A stretch of 64,000 nucleotides of DNA. It comes from Aliiroseovarius zhejiangensis. GTDB lineage: Bacteria; Pseudomonadota; Alphaproteobacteria; Rhodobacterales; Rhodobacteraceae. Positions within the stretch are counted from its first letter, which is position 1, and each line of letters opens with the position of its first letter. The position numbers and the translations under genes were made by a program. The notes below the pieces were generated by a model, which saw only the letters and a list, made by a program, of their open reading frames with translations, did no database searches and was not told the DNA's origin. Location of the stretch: positions 120,739-184,738 of the forward strand of contig NZ_BNCH01000006.1 in NCBI RefSeq assembly GCF_014656375.1, written 5' to 3'. Shown here piece after piece: positions 18,942 through 27,892 of the stretch.

Positions 18942-20149
18942 GCGATTTCTCCAGTGATACGAAACGCCAACGGATTGAAGCCGATGCGATAGGACAGTTC
19001 CGCAGGTTCCGCGATGTCCCAAACGGCCAGATCGGCCACCTGCCCCGGCGCAATCGTGCCCAAATCCGCCAGCCCCAGCGCGGCAGCGGCGTGTTGCGTG
19101 ACGCCGCGCAGCGCTTCTTCGGGTGTCATGCGAAACAGGGTGCAGCCCATGTTCATCGTCAGCAGGATCGAGTTCAAAGGAGAGGTGCCGGGATTCAAAT
19201 CCGTCGCGAGCGCAATCGGCACATTATGCTTGCGCAGAAGATCAAGCGGGGGCTGCTGGGTTTCACGCAGGGTGTAGAACGCACCGGGCAGGATCACGCC
19301 CACGGTGCCAGCGTCCGCCATCGCGCATACGCCGTCTTCGTCCAGATACTCGATATGATCGGCCGACAGTGCGCCATAGCTGGCCGCCAGCTTCGCGCCG
19401 CCCAGATTGGACAATTGTTCGGCGTGCAGTTTGACCGGCAAGCCCAGTTCCTGTGCCACGTCAAAGACGCGGGCGATCTGGGCGGGTTGGAACGCAATGC
19501 CCTCACAGAACCCGTCCACTGCATCCACCAACGCTTCGGCGTGGGCCGCACGCAGGGCTGGGATGCACACTTCGTCAATGTACGCGTCGTCGCGGCCCGT
19601 GTATTCCGGCGGGGTGGCATGGGCGCCGAGGAAGGTGGTTATCACGCGAAGGGGGCGCTGGTCCGCGATCTGGCGCGCCACGCGCAGCATCCGAAGTTCG
19701 GTGTCCAGGTCCAGACCATAGCCGGACTTGACCTCGATCGTGGTCACGCCTTCGGAGATCAGCACATCGACGCGGCGCAGTGCCTGCGCAAGCAGGTCTT
19801 CTTCACGGGCCGCGCGGGTGGCCTTCACGGTCGACACGATCCCCCCGCCGGCGCGGGCAACTTCCTCATAGCTGGCCCCGTTCAGGCGCATTTCAAATTC
19901 CACTGCGCGGTCGCCGCCATGCACGATATGCGTATGACAGTCGATCAGCCCCGGCGTCACCACGCGCCCACCCAGCGCACGCTGATCCAGCCCGGCAAAT
20001 TCGGCTGGCACGTCCGCCCGCGGCCCGACCCAGGTGATTCTGCCATCCTGAATGGCAATCGCGGCGTCGCGGATCATCCCGTAAGGCGCGTCGCCATCCG
20101 CCATGGTTGCTACGTGCAGATCGGTCAAAAGCTGGGGCATAGCCGTCAT
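18938..20149 (-). CDS. hutI: Imidazolonepropionase
   Basis: This 403-aa amidohydrolase has the metal-binding [19 protein letters not shown], the substrate-shaping [15 protein letters not shown] and the late [20 protein letters not shown] motif. It opens imidazolone propionate to N-formimidoyl-L-glutamate. First gene of the leftward hut operon. Start at 20149 is supported by AAGGA a few bases upstream; an in-frame extension to 20695 runs antisense to hutF and is rejected. Confidence 0.98.
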   Translation of the reverse strand: MTAMPQLLTDLHVATMADGDAPYGMIRDAAIAIQDGRITWVGPRADVPAEFAGLDQRALGGRVVTPGLIDCHTHIVHGGDRAVEFEMRLNGASYEEVARAGGGIVSTVKATRAAREEDLLAQALRRVDVLISEGVTTIEVKSGYGLDLDTELRMLRVARQIADQRPLRVITTFLGAHATPPEYTGRDDAYIDEVCIPALRAAHAEALVDAVDGFCEGIAFQPAQIARVFDVAQELGLPVKLHAEQLSNLGGAKLAASYGALSADHIEYLDEDGVCAMADAGTVGVILPGAFYTLRETQQPPLDLLRKHNVPIALATDLNPGTSPLNSILLTMNMGCTLFRMTPEEALRGVTQHAAAALGLADLGTIAPGQVADLAVWDIAEPAELSYRIGFNPLAFRITGEIA

Positions 20150-20190
20150 AAGATCGGTCCTTTTCGCGAAGTTTCGTCTTTTCTGGTATA

Positions 20191-20221
20191 ATTTTATGTG
20201 CAATATGTCTATACATAAAAT
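20191..20221. promoter_or_regulatory. hutI/hutF divergent operator with nested dyads
   Basis: The 93-bp gap between divergent hutI and hutF has an outer perfect 9-bp pair, ATTTTATGT and ACATAAAAT, 13 bp apart. Within it, TATGT-CTAT-ACATA (20204-20217) has the same core pattern as the dyad before dctP at 10372. The position between two hut transcripts makes HutC the obvious candidate to bind. Confidence 0.65.
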
Positions 20222-20242
20222 GAAATACACAGGATAAAGACC

Positions 20243-21601
20243 ATGATCCACGCCCGTCAGGCCCTGCTCGCGTCCGGTTGGGCGCAGGATGTTCGCATCA
20301 CCCTTGAAGGTGGCCGCATTGATCAGATCGCGGCCAATATAGCCGCCCAACCGGGTGACGTGCGCGTCGATACCCTGCTGCCGGCCTTGGGCAACCTGCA
20401 CTCGCACACATTCCAGCGCGCAATGGCTGGCATGACCGAGGTCCGCAAGGCCGGGCGCGACAGTTTCTGGACCTGGCGCGAGCTGATGTATCGCTTCATG
20501 GACCGCCTGACCCCGGATCAGATCGAGGCCATCGCGGCGCTGGTTTTCGTCGAAATGCAGGAGGCCGGATATTCCAGCGTAGGCGAGTTTCACTATGTCC
20601 ACCACCAACGCGGCGGCGCGCCCTATGACACGCTGGCCGAATTGTCGCTGCGGGTGATGGCGGCGGCGGGCGAGACCGGCATTGGCCTGACCCATTTGCC
20701 GGTGCTCTATACCTATGGCGGGGCGGGCAAGGTGCCGCTGGCCGAAGGGCAGATGCGCTTTGGCAACGATGTTGACCGCTTTGCCGATCTTGTCGCGGAC
20801 GCGCGCGCCGGGCTGTCAAACCTGCCCGATGACGCCCGCGTCGGCATTGCGCCCCATTCGCTGCGGGCCACGTCCCCCGACGATCTGGCCCGCGCGCTGG
20901 CGGACCATCAGGGCGGGCCAGTGCATATCCACATCTCGGAACAGCCGAAAGAAGTCGAGGATATTCACAATTGGCTGGGCGCGCGCCCGGTCGAGTGGCT
21001 GCTGGCCAATGCCCCGGTCGATAACGGCTGGTGCCTGATCCACGCCACCCACATGACCGAGGGTGAGACCCGCGCGATAGCGAAATCTGGTGCTGTTGCA
21101 GGCCTGTGCCCCATTACAGAAGCGAACCTTGGCGACGGCCCCTTCAACGGCCCCACCTTCCTTGAGGCCGGCGGCGCGTTCGGTGTCGGCTCGGACAGCA
21201 ACGTCAATATTTCACTGACGGAAGAGTTGCGCACGCTGGAATACTCCCAACGCCTGCGCGACGTGGCGCGCAACGTGATGGTGGTCGGCGAAGGCTCGGT
21301 CGGGGCGACACTTTATACGGGCGCGGCAAGAGGTGGCGCGCAAGCCCTGGGCCGTGACGCGGGCGAGATTGCGCCGGGGCGTCTGGCGGATCTGGTCGCC
21401 ATCGACAGCACCGATCCGACCCTGTGCGCCCTGACGCCGGACCAGATCCTTGACGGTCTGTGCTTCGCCGCGAAAGACAGCGTCATCACCGACCTGTGGT
21501 CAGCCGGGCGGCATAACGTAACTGGTGGACGGCATATCGCGCGGGATGCGGTGGTCGCGCGGTATCGCAACGCGGTCGCGGACCTGCTGGCTTCGCTTTG
21601 A
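20243..21601 (+). CDS. hutF: Formimidoylglutamate deiminase
   Basis: A 452-aa amidohydrolase that converts N-formimidoylglutamate to N-formylglutamate and ammonia. Metal-binding [18 protein letters not shown], the [12 protein letters not shown] loop, [13 protein letters not shown] and [15 protein letters not shown] match HutF. With HutG it makes up the five-step histidine route to glutamate and formate. Start ATG at 20243 leaves the operator region upstream. Its stop is 2 bp before the transposon target duplication, so the gene is intact. Confidence 0.97.
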   Translation: MIHARQALLASGWAQDVRITLEGGRIDQIAANIAAQPGDVRVDTLLPALGNLHSHTFQRAMAGMTEVRKAGRDSFWTWRELMYRFMDRLTPDQIEAIAALVFVEMQEAGYSSVGEFHYVHHQRGGAPYDTLAELSLRVMAAAGETGIGLTHLPVLYTYGGAGKVPLAEGQMRFGNDVDRFADLVADARAGLSNLPDDARVGIAPHSLRATSPDDLARALADHQGGPVHIHISEQPKEVEDIHNWLGARPVEWLLANAPVDNGWCLIHATHMTEGETRAIAKSGAVAGLCPITEANLGDGPFNGPTFLEAGGAFGVGSDSNVNISLTEELRTLEYSQRLRDVARNVMVVGEGSVGATLYTGAARGGAQALGRDAGEIAPGRLADLVAIDSTDPTLCALTPDQILDGLCFAAKDSVITDLWSAGRHNVTGGRHIARDAVVARYRNAVADLLASL

Positions 21602-21603
21602 CC

Positions 21604-21608
21604 TTTCA
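21604..21608. repeat. Left 5-bp target site duplication (TTTCA)
   Basis: TTTCA directly precedes the left terminal repeat and is repeated exactly after the right one (27961-27965), marking a simple transposition event at this site. Confidence 0.85.
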
Positions 21609-21646
21609 GGGGTCGTTTACGGTAGGGGGCGAAATGACACTCTAAG
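21609..21646 (+). repeat. Left terminal inverted repeat of the Tn3-family element
   Basis: 38 bp, starting GGGGTCGTTTACGGTAGG and ending in CACTCTAAG. The tnpR stop codon (21642-21644) lies within it. Five mismatches to the right end, all in the outer half. Confidence 0.92.
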
Positions 21647-22247
21647 CGTTTTCGCGATGCCGTTTGACGATGCTAAGCACGGTATTCTTGCTGATGCAGA
21701 GGTAGCGCGCGATCCAGCGATAGCTACGTCCTTCCTCAACGGCGGCAAGAACGTCCGGTGCAAGTTTGTCTGATTTTGGACGCTGCTCCGGCTGGCGCCC
21801 TAGTTTTTTCCCGCGCGCGCATGCTGCCGCCAGGCCAGATTTTACGCGCTCACTAATCAGGTCCCGTTCAAATTGCGCGATCCCTGTCAGCATCGTTGCC
21901 ATCATGCGTCCATGCGGCGTGTCCAATTCAAAAGTCATACCTGACATTGCGACGATCGAAACTTTCCAGCCTGAGAGCTTGTTAAGGGTGTCGAGCAAGT
22001 CTTGAGTGGAGCGCCCCCAACGCGAAAGCTCGGTGACCAACACCGCGTCGACTTTGCGGGCTTGGGTCAGTTCCAAGACTTTTGATCGCTCTGCGCGGTT
22101 AGACTTGGTGCCTGATGCAGTTTCCTTGAAAATACTAGTGACTTCATAACCGCCGCGCTCTGCAAATTCGGCCAGTTCACGCAGTTGGCGTTCGCAAGAC
22201 TGATCGGAAGTCGAAACCCGCGCATAGATCGCCGCTTTCTGTCCCAT
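21642..22247 (-). CDS. tnpR: Tn3-type serine recombinase (resolvase)
   Basis: A 201-aa resolvase/invertase: the catalytic serine is Ser12 in IYARVSTSDQ, with the conserved ELSRWGRSTQDLL and MTGIAQFERDLISERVKSG-like core (LTGIAQFERDLISERVKSGL), then a C-terminal helix-turn-helix (SYRWIARYLCISKNTVLSIV). It would resolve transposition cointegrates at the adjacent res site. Intact, and divergent from tnpA as in the Tn3 subgroup. Confidence 0.93.
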   Translation of the reverse strand: MGQKAAIYARVSTSDQSCERQLRELAEFAERGGYEVTSIFKETASGTKSNRAERSKVLELTQARKVDAVLVTELSRWGRSTQDLLDTLNKLSGWKVSIVAMSGMTFELDTPHGRMMATMLTGIAQFERDLISERVKSGLAAACARGKKLGRQPEQRPKSDKLAPDVLAAVEEGRSYRWIARYLCISKNTVLSIVKRHRENA

Positions 22248-22339
22248 TTGACCCCTTCAGATTTTCGCCTTGCAAGCCATTGATTTTGCTGGCGTGACTA
22301 TCGTCATAAACAGACACTTGTTCAATAGGTACATATTTC
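22248..22339. promoter_or_regulatory. Probable res site and divergent tnpR/tnpA promoters
   Basis: The 92-bp gap between divergent tnpR and tnpA is where Tn3-subgroup elements keep res and both promoters. It is A+T-richer than its surroundings, but I cannot resolve the individual resolvase-binding subsites by eye. Confidence 0.45.
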
Positions 22340-23122
22340 ATGCCCCGCCGCAGCATTCTGACCGACCGACAGCGCGCAGCGTTATTTGATCTTCCCTCCG
22401 ATGAACCCTCGCTACTGCGGCACTACACTTTGTCCGACGAAGATCTGGACCACATCAATCAACGCCGCCGTCCGGAAAACAGACTGGGTTTTGCGCTTCA
22501 GCATTGCGCACTGAGATATCCCGGCCGAGCGCTGACACCAGGCGAACTGATCCCGCACGATGTGCTTGCCTCCACAGGAGCTCAGTTGGGCCTCACCGAT
22601 GAGGCCTTGCTTTCATATGCCGCACGACGGCAAACCCGACAGGAGCATATGGAAGCGCTACGACACCTATTATGGTTATCGGGCGTTTTCCGGTCGCGGT
22701 GCCCGCGATCTGAAAAACTGGCTGGAACAGGAGGCAGAACTTGCGACCTCGAATGAAGATATCGCGCGGCGGTTTATCGATGAAGGTCGGAGGGCGCAGA
22801 CGATCCTTCCAGCGATGACGACAGTCGAGCTGTTATGCGCAGATGCTTTGGTGGCTGCAGAACGACGGATCGAAACTCGGATCGCACAACGTTTGTCCGA
22901 TGAACTATGCGGCCAACTTGACACTTTATTATCTGAGCACATTGATGACCGGCTCACGCGGTTCGTGTGGTTACGCCAATTCGAAGTTGGCAACAATTCG
23001 GCAGGAGCAAACCGGCTGCTAGATCGGCTGGAATTTCTGAAGGGCATCAATCTACCGCCGAATTTGGTTCAAGGCGTACCAGAACACCGTGTCACTCGCC
23101 TCCGTCGTCACGCTCGGCGATT
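22340..23122 (+). pseudogene. tnpA: tnpA remnant: N-terminal quarter of a Tn3-family transposase, frameshifted
   Basis: The first part (MPRRSILTDRQRAALFDLP, RRPENRLGFALQHCALRYPG) is the N-terminal domain of Tn3 TnpA. Near 22660 the homology moves to another frame (YYGYRAFSGRGARDLKNWLE, then ATSNEDIARRF and TRFVWLRQFEVGNNSAGANR) and ends at about RVTRLRRHARRF (23120). Roughly 260 of the usual 1,000 codons survive; the catalytic DDE domain is absent. The break lies about 170 bp before the IS3-family copy. Confidence 0.88.
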
Positions 23123-23289
23123 TTCTTGGAGGTCAAGTTTCGTTCCAGAATACCGAGTCCGCAGGCCATCACGCCAATGGCTCCCGGCAAGAACGCGCCG
23201 TGATACTTGACTGAACAGATGTCGACGCCGTCCGCTAACCCATTACAACGATGTACATTATCCTCCGAAAAATGACGCCCGACGCGCCC
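23123..23289. other. Unassigned junction between tnpA remnant and IS3-family copy
   Basis: About 170 bp that I cannot assign. It follows the point where TnpA homology stops and leads to the IS end. Read leftward there is an open stretch (YHGAFLPGAIGVMACGLGI) that may be a fragment of another gene, but I cannot name it. Confidence 0.4.
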
Positions 23290-23355
23290 TGAAGTAGTAC
23301 CGGAAAACTGGACAGTCAGCTAACGTGTATCCCAAACCTTTGAAGAGATACGAGA

Positions 23356-24522
23356 ATGGCGAAGCGCCGGAAGTCTACAGACCAGTTTAAGGCCAAGGTG
23401 GCGTTGGAAGCGCTGCGAGGCGACAAGACGATCCAGGAGATTGCGGCAAGGCATCAGGTTCACCCGAACCAGGTGAGTACATGGAAACGTCAGGCTGTCG
23501 AAGGCATGGCCGATTTGTTTGCCCGTGGCGGCAAACCGGAAGGTCTGACAGAAGCAGAAGTTAAGGAACTTCATGCCAAGATCGGGAGGCTGGCTGTCGA
23601 GAATGATTTTTTTGTCCGAAGGGCTGAAGCGGTAAGCCCCGAGAAGAAACGCGCGATGATTAAGCGGGACCATCCCGAGTTGAGCATCAGCCAGCAATGC
23701 AAACTGGTGCGGCTGTCGCGGTCGGCGTTATACTACACGCCGGTCGGGATCGACGCGAACACGCTGGCGATGATGAAAGAGGTCGACCGGGTCTTCACCA
23801 GATACCCGTTCTTCGGCAGCCGCCAGATCGCCGCCTATCTGTGCCGGGACGGGATCGTTGTCGGGCGCCATCGCGTAAGAAGGCTGATGGCGAAGATGGG
23901 GCTGGAGGCGATCTCCAAACAGCCCCGCACCAGCCAGCCGCATCCCAAGCATCCGGTCTATCCCTACCTGCTTCGATGCATGCAGATCGAGAGGCCAAAC
24001 CAGGTCTGGTGCGCCGAGATAACCTTCGTCCCGGTGCGAAACGGATTCCTCTATCTCGTGGCGATAATGGATTGGGCATCGCGCAAGGTCCTGAGCTGGC
24101 GGCTGTCGAATACGATGCATGCCGACTTCTGCCCCTCCCGGCAGATTTGCTTTGCAAATCGCCTGCCGGGCAATGGTCGATGCCCTGAACGAAGCCATCG
24201 CCAAACACGGCCCTCCCGAGGTCATGAACACGGATCAAGGGTCGCAGTTCACGGGATCGGCTTGGATCTCGACGCTGACCGAGGCAAGCGTGCGCATCTC
24301 AATGGATGGACGCGGGCGTTATCTGGACAACATCTTTAACGAACGGCTGTGGCGCAGCCTGATGCGATCTATCTCTAAGAGATCAATCACGGCTTCCAGG
24401 CCCGCTGCGTCGTCAAAAACTGGATCGCATTCTACAACGCCGAGCAACCCCATTCCGCGCTTGATCGGCGAACGCCCGACGAGGCATATTGGGCGGGCTT
24501 GGAAGAGCAGAAAGCAGCATGA
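23356..24522 (+). pseudogene. IS3-family transposase orfA-orfB, fused and frameshifted
   Basis: orfA begins MAKRRKSTDQFKAKVALEAL with the helix-turn-helix HQVHPNQVSTWKRQ. A run of seven T (23608-23614) puts orfA in frame with orfB; with six T the frame would read NDFLSEGLKR and stop. OrfB shows YPFFGSRQIAAYLCRDGI and QVWCAEITFVPVRNGFLYL, then a 43-bp insertion at 24133 shifts the frame; homology resumes at VDALNEAIAKHGPPEVMNTD. A further small loss near 24363 shifts it again before the terminal EEQKAA-type end. Confidence 0.85.
24133..24175. repeat. 43-bp palindromic unit inserted in the IS3 transposase frame
   Basis: Between the orfB codons for ...HADFC and VDALNE stand 43 extra bases. They contain CCCGGCAGATTTGC and GCAAATCGCCTGCCGGG, nearly self-complementary around TTT. 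The length is not a multiple of three, hence the frameshift. Removing it restores the expected orfB reading, so it is a secondary insertion, possibly a small mobile REP-like palindrome. Confidence 0.75.
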
Positions 24523-24584
24523 AACCTAAACACGATTCACCTTAGAAAAGCTGCGAAACTGTCCGAAAATCTGGGACAACTTCA

Positions 24585-24782
24585 GTGGAATCCTTCATCG
24601 CGGGAATGAAACCCCGCTTGATCAATAGTGGAGGACTTGATTTCTCGACCGTCCGCAACGAAAAGACCTGATAATGAGCCAACACTCCTTCACGTCCCGA
24701 TACTGTACGGGACTCGCAAATCCAAAAGACGAATAAACTGAGACCCGAAATTAAACTATATATTACTCATATATTATACACC
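24585..24782. other. A+T-rich leader of the passenger cassette
   Basis: About 200 bp between the IS end and the WaaA-like gene with no convincing gene. The last 60 bp are strikingly A+T-rich (for example ACTATATATTACTCATATAT) and probably hold the promoter of the three-gene cassette. Confidence 0.5.
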
Positions 24783-26096
24783 TTGATCTGGGTTCTGTTG
24801 TTTCCATTTGCTCTTGGATATTTGTTCCTGCGCGGCAGCAAGGACCGGGAATATAGAGAGCATCTGGCCGAGCGTTTTGGTTCATATCAGGATCTCGGCA
24901 TGTCCTCATCAGTTTGGATTCATGCCGTGTCTATGGGCGAGACCATTGCAGTAACACCCTTGGTACGGGCGCTGCTTGCACAGGGGGAAAGGGTGATCCT
25001 AACCCACTTCACTCCTGCAGGGCGGCGCACCTCCCAGTCAATGTTTGCAGAAGATATGGCAGCGGGACGGTTGAAAGCTGTTTATGTACCCTTCGAGTTT
25101 GATTGGGTGTACTCACGGTTTTTCAGAACTTTTGCCCCGAAATACGGGCTTATCGTCGAGGCCGACATCTGGCCACGCATGATTTCAGCAAGCCGCAGGC
25201 GGAGGGTGCCTCTTTTTCTATGCAATGGCCTGTTTTCAAGCCGGAGCGTTGAATTGGACCGAAAGCTTTTTGGCATACGTTCCGGCGTCATGCGTGAGCT
25301 TTCCGGCATGATGGTGAAATCGAGCCTTCACAAGGATCGCTTTCATGCAGTGGGCATCAAGAACATCGCCGTCACCGGCGAGCTTCGTTTTGACCAACCC
25401 GTGCCAAAACATCATCTGGCAGCAGCCAATGAGCTTAAGGCGTCGGCCGGATTTGCCAATCGCAAAGCCATTGCACTGTCCAGCGCGGTCGCGGAAGAAG
25501 AGGAACTTCACTTCAGCTATATGAAACATATGCTGGAGCGCGTTGAGGATACTGAAACCAGACCTCTTTTCATCTATGTCCCGCGCGAACCCGAGCGTTT
25601 TTCTGGACTGACCCAAAGCTTGAATAGCTACGGCCTGCGGGCCTGTGCGCGAAGCGATTGGCTGGATGCAGACCTTTCAGAGAAAGAAAGTCTGGCGCTT
25701 GACGATATCGATGTGATTGTCGGCAACTCACTTGGTGAAATGTTCTTCTATCTTGCCCTATCAGATATGGTTGTCGTTGGCAGAAGCTTCCATCCGCGCG
25801 GATCCCACAATGTGATTGAGCCACTGCTGCTGGGCAAACCAGTGGTCGTGGGCCCCTATACCTGGAACATCGAATATCCATCGGTGGAAGCGATCGAAGC
25901 TGGTATTCTGACGCAATGCGAAACAATTGAAGAGTTGGAGACCTTCACCCTCGATTTTCTTGCCGACCGTTGGGATGCGCGGAAGTTCTCGTACGCCACA
26001 CGCGATTTCTTGCAGACGCATGCCGGAGCGACTGAAAAATGCATCGCGGCCCTACCAATCCTGTTGAATAATGTGGCGCCGGAGGGAACGTCATGA
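24783..26096 (+). CDS. WaaA/KdtA-like 3-deoxy-D-manno-octulosonate (Kdo) transferase
   Basis: A 437-aa full-length member of the WaaA family. It has an N-terminal membrane anchor (IWVLLFPFALGYLFLRG), the acceptor-side HAVSMGETIAVTPLVRALL with the base-type Glu, VEADIWPRMI, and a C-terminal GT-B domain with VIVGNSLGEMFFYLALSDM and GSHNVIEPLLLGKPVVVGPY. WaaA moves Kdo from CMP-Kdo to lipid A precursors at the inner membrane. The start is a TTG at 24783, which fits the family N-terminus. Being inside a transposon, it is an extra copy rather than the housekeeping gene, and may use another CMP-linked ulosonic acid. Confidence 0.9.
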   Translation: MIWVLLFPFALGYLFLRGSKDREYREHLAERFGSYQDLGMSSSVWIHAVSMGETIAVTPLVRALLAQGERVILTHFTPAGRRTSQSMFAEDMAAGRLKAVYVPFEFDWVYSRFFRTFAPKYGLIVEADIWPRMISASRRRRVPLFLCNGLFSSRSVELDRKLFGIRSGVMRELSGMMVKSSLHKDRFHAVGIKNIAVTGELRFDQPVPKHHLAAANELKASAGFANRKAIALSSAVAEEEELHFSYMKHMLERVEDTETRPLFIYVPREPERFSGLTQSLNSYGLRACARSDWLDADLSEKESLALDDIDVIVGNSLGEMFFYLALSDMVVVGRSFHPRGSHNVIEPLLLGKPVVVGPYTWNIEYPSVEAIEAGILTQCETIEELETFTLDFLADRWDARKFSYATRDFLQTHAGATEKCIAALPILLNNVAPEGTS

Positions 26097-26902
26097 TTTG
26101 CATCTGGGATTTTGACGGAGTCTTGTGCAACTCGCTGTATGAGTGTGCAACCGTCAGTCATTTTGCCATGCAATTGCTTGAAGGAACCCTTCCAGCGCTT
26201 TCTCGGCATGTTGTGGAAACAACGCTGGAAAGTGGCGAAGTCGAAGCGCTTACTGAAGCATTGCGACCGTACCGTCCCTATGTCGTGGACGGAAAGGATT
26301 ACCTCTATCAGATTGAATATTTCGTGCGCTCAAATCGCCAGTTTTCTTCGTCCAAGGCGTATTGGAAAGCCTTTGATGCCTTGGTGGATGAAGCTAAATC
26401 CCGCAAGTTCGACACCATATTTTATGGCACACGCCGCGACCTGCAATACCTGCTCGAAAATCGCTATGATACGTTGTTTACCGCCTATAACGAAGCGGTC
26501 GAGGCGCTGCGGGATTCCACAGAATTGTTCGACACCTATATTTGCACAGCCCGGGACAAGGCCGCTGTGATCTCTTTCCTGAAAATGGCCAACCTTCCCT
26601 TTGACGAGCAGAAAATTTACTCTCGTGATTTCAACGGAATGTATGACAATGTCGGGCTTGGAAAGTCGCAACAGATTGGTCGCATCCTGAAAGCCAATGG
26701 TGGCTTGCAGCAGAAGTTCGTCTTGATCGAGGATCAAGCGAAAGCCCCGCTGGAGCTATGTGAAACTTGCACGGCAATGACCGTGTTGCGTGCAGCCTAT
26801 GGGTATGGCGACGCAGAGCAATGGGCGAAACTGCCTGAGGACCGGCATCAAACAATACAGGAACCTAAGCATCTGGGCGAAAGCCTTCGCCAGTTCAAGT
26901 AA
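26093..26902 (+). CDS. HAD-superfamily hydrolase of the sugar cassette
   Basis: A 269-aa protein starting with HAD motif I, WDFDGVLCNS, where the first Asp is the likely nucleophile. YICTAR is a plausible motif II and FVLIEDQ motif IV, with a conserved-looking Lys in GLGKSQQIGRIL. It overlaps the WaaA-like gene by 4 nt and precedes a CMP-sugar synthetase, so it may remove phosphate from a Kdo-8-P-like or nonulosonate-9-P intermediate. It is longer than KdsC-type phosphatases (about 180 aa), so the substrate is uncertain. Confidence 0.75.
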   Translation: MICIWDFDGVLCNSLYECATVSHFAMQLLEGTLPALSRHVVETTLESGEVEALTEALRPYRPYVVDGKDYLYQIEYFVRSNRQFSSSKAYWKAFDALVDEAKSRKFDTIFYGTRRDLQYLLENRYDTLFTAYNEAVEALRDSTELFDTYICTARDKAAVISFLKMANLPFDEQKIYSRDFNGMYDNVGLGKSQQIGRILKANGGLQQKFVLIEDQAKAPLELCETCTAMTVLRAAYGYGDAEQWAKLPEDRHQTIQEPKHLGESLRQFK

Positions 26903-26967
26903 AATCAGCCGTACAACATGCCCCGGAAACAGGTCATGATGCGATTGAGAAAAGACAGGAGAAAACG

Positions 26968-27711
26968 ATGATTGTTGGACTTTTGACTGGACGCGGGGGA
27001 AGTGTTTCCATTCCCGACAAAAATGTCATCGAAGTCTTGGGACGCCCCTTGATGAGTTACGCGGCCTTGATGGCAAATCAATCGAAATTGATTGACGAAG
27101 TCTACCTGTCCACCGATGGCGAGAAGCTGAAAGACGTTGGGCGTGAGATGGGGTTGAAGATCATCGACCGCCCCGAAGAACTTGCGCTGCCAACCTCTCA
27201 GCACAAAGATGCCCTCACGCATGCACTGTCGGTGCTGGAAGCGGAAGGGAAAAAGCCCGAGATTCTGGTCGTGTTTCTTTGCAACGTCGGCACACATCGC
27301 CCGGGTCTGGTGGATCATTGCATCCAGCAACTTATCGACAACCCCGAACTCGATTCCGTGGTCACGGTCGAAGAACGAAATGAGTATCACCCCCTGCGCA
27401 CCAAGAAGGTTGGCCCGGATGGAAATCTGGTGCCGTTTTTGGAAACCGAAGGTCCAATCTCGACAAACCGGCAAGATCTCGAACCGGCGCTGTTTATCGA
27501 CCACACGTTTTGGGTGCTCAGGGTTTCAACCTGTTTCGGTCCCGATGCACAAGGTCAGCAACCTTGGGACTTCATGGGGCAAAGGATCAAGGGCGTTCCA
27601 AATTCCGGCAGCATCGACATCCACACGCACGAAGATATTGCCTATACCGAGGCTTGGTTGCGCAAATATGGCTGGACGTCAGATGAAACCCCGTCCGGTG
27701 ATGATATGTGA
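26968..27711 (+). CDS. CMP-sugar synthetase (acylneuraminate/Kdo cytidylyltransferase family)
   Basis: This 247-aa protein opens with the nucleotide-binding loop of the family as LTGRGGSVSIPDKNVIEVLG, followed by RPLMSYAALMA and YLSTDGEKLKDVG. The usual Lys of the ARGGSK loop is Val here. The family activates Kdo or sialic-type acids with CTP to CMP-sugars. It closes the passenger operon after a 65-bp gap. The cassette holds hydrolase, activator and transferase but no condensing enzyme, so it would draw on a host-made sugar acid. Confidence 0.85.
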   Translation: MIVGLLTGRGGSVSIPDKNVIEVLGRPLMSYAALMANQSKLIDEVYLSTDGEKLKDVGREMGLKIIDRPEELALPTSQHKDALTHALSVLEAEGKKPEILVVFLCNVGTHRPGLVDHCIQQLIDNPELDSVVTVEERNEYHPLRTKKVGPDGNLVPFLETEGPISTNRQDLEPALFIDHTFWVLRVSTCFGPDAQGQQPWDFMGQRIKGVPNSGSIDIHTHEDIAYTEAWLRKYGWTSDETPSGDDM

Positions 27712-27866
27712 CGCTTAGGTATTGGAGTGTATGCCCTGTTCATTCGGCAGCACTGGCACACATCCGCCGTTTGCATCGTTAGTGCCAGAAGAAGGCAATA
27801 CTGCGAACTTTCACCAAAACTTTGCAGCATGCTGCCATTCATACATGGTGCAGCATCAGTAACTCT
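27712..27866. other. Non-coding stretch inside the transposon right end
   Basis: No gene is visible. It contains a perfect 12-bp palindrome, GCAGCATGCTGC (27824-27835), and leads into the dispersed repeat at 27867. A short open frame across it looks incidental. Confidence 0.4.
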
Positions 27867-27892
27867 GGGCTCTTTCGTTGAATCCGCCGCAC
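27867..27892 (-). repeat. Dispersed repeat, copy 1 (26-bp exact core)
   Basis: This 26-bp core is found again, in opposite orientation, at 59926-59951 with no mismatch; similarity then fades over about 45 bp beyond the GAGCCC end. A weaker relative lies at 62783. Here it sits 30 bp inside the right end of the transposon. Confidence 0.75.

Larger units (their letters stand above)
23290..24584 (+). mobile_element. IS3-family insertion sequence, inactivated
   Basis: The ends TGAAGTAGTACCGGA and, on the other strand, TGAAGTTGTCCCAGA form related terminal repeats, both with GGACAGT further in, and bound a 1,295-bp unit with IS3-type orfA and orfB homology. No direct repeat is visible at its flanks, so DNA next to it was probably deleted after insertion, which would fit the missing 3' part of tnpA. 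Confidence 0.85.

Noticed and set aside
21313..21570. Leftward frame antisense to hutF that continues the pre-insertion hutD frame
   Set aside because: Not listed as a gene: it has shadow-like composition and no HutD similarity. Kept only as a puzzle in the hutD finding.
23281..24590. Target duplication flanking the IS3-family copy
   Set aside because: The bases on the two sides (CCC and GTG) do not match, so none is claimed.
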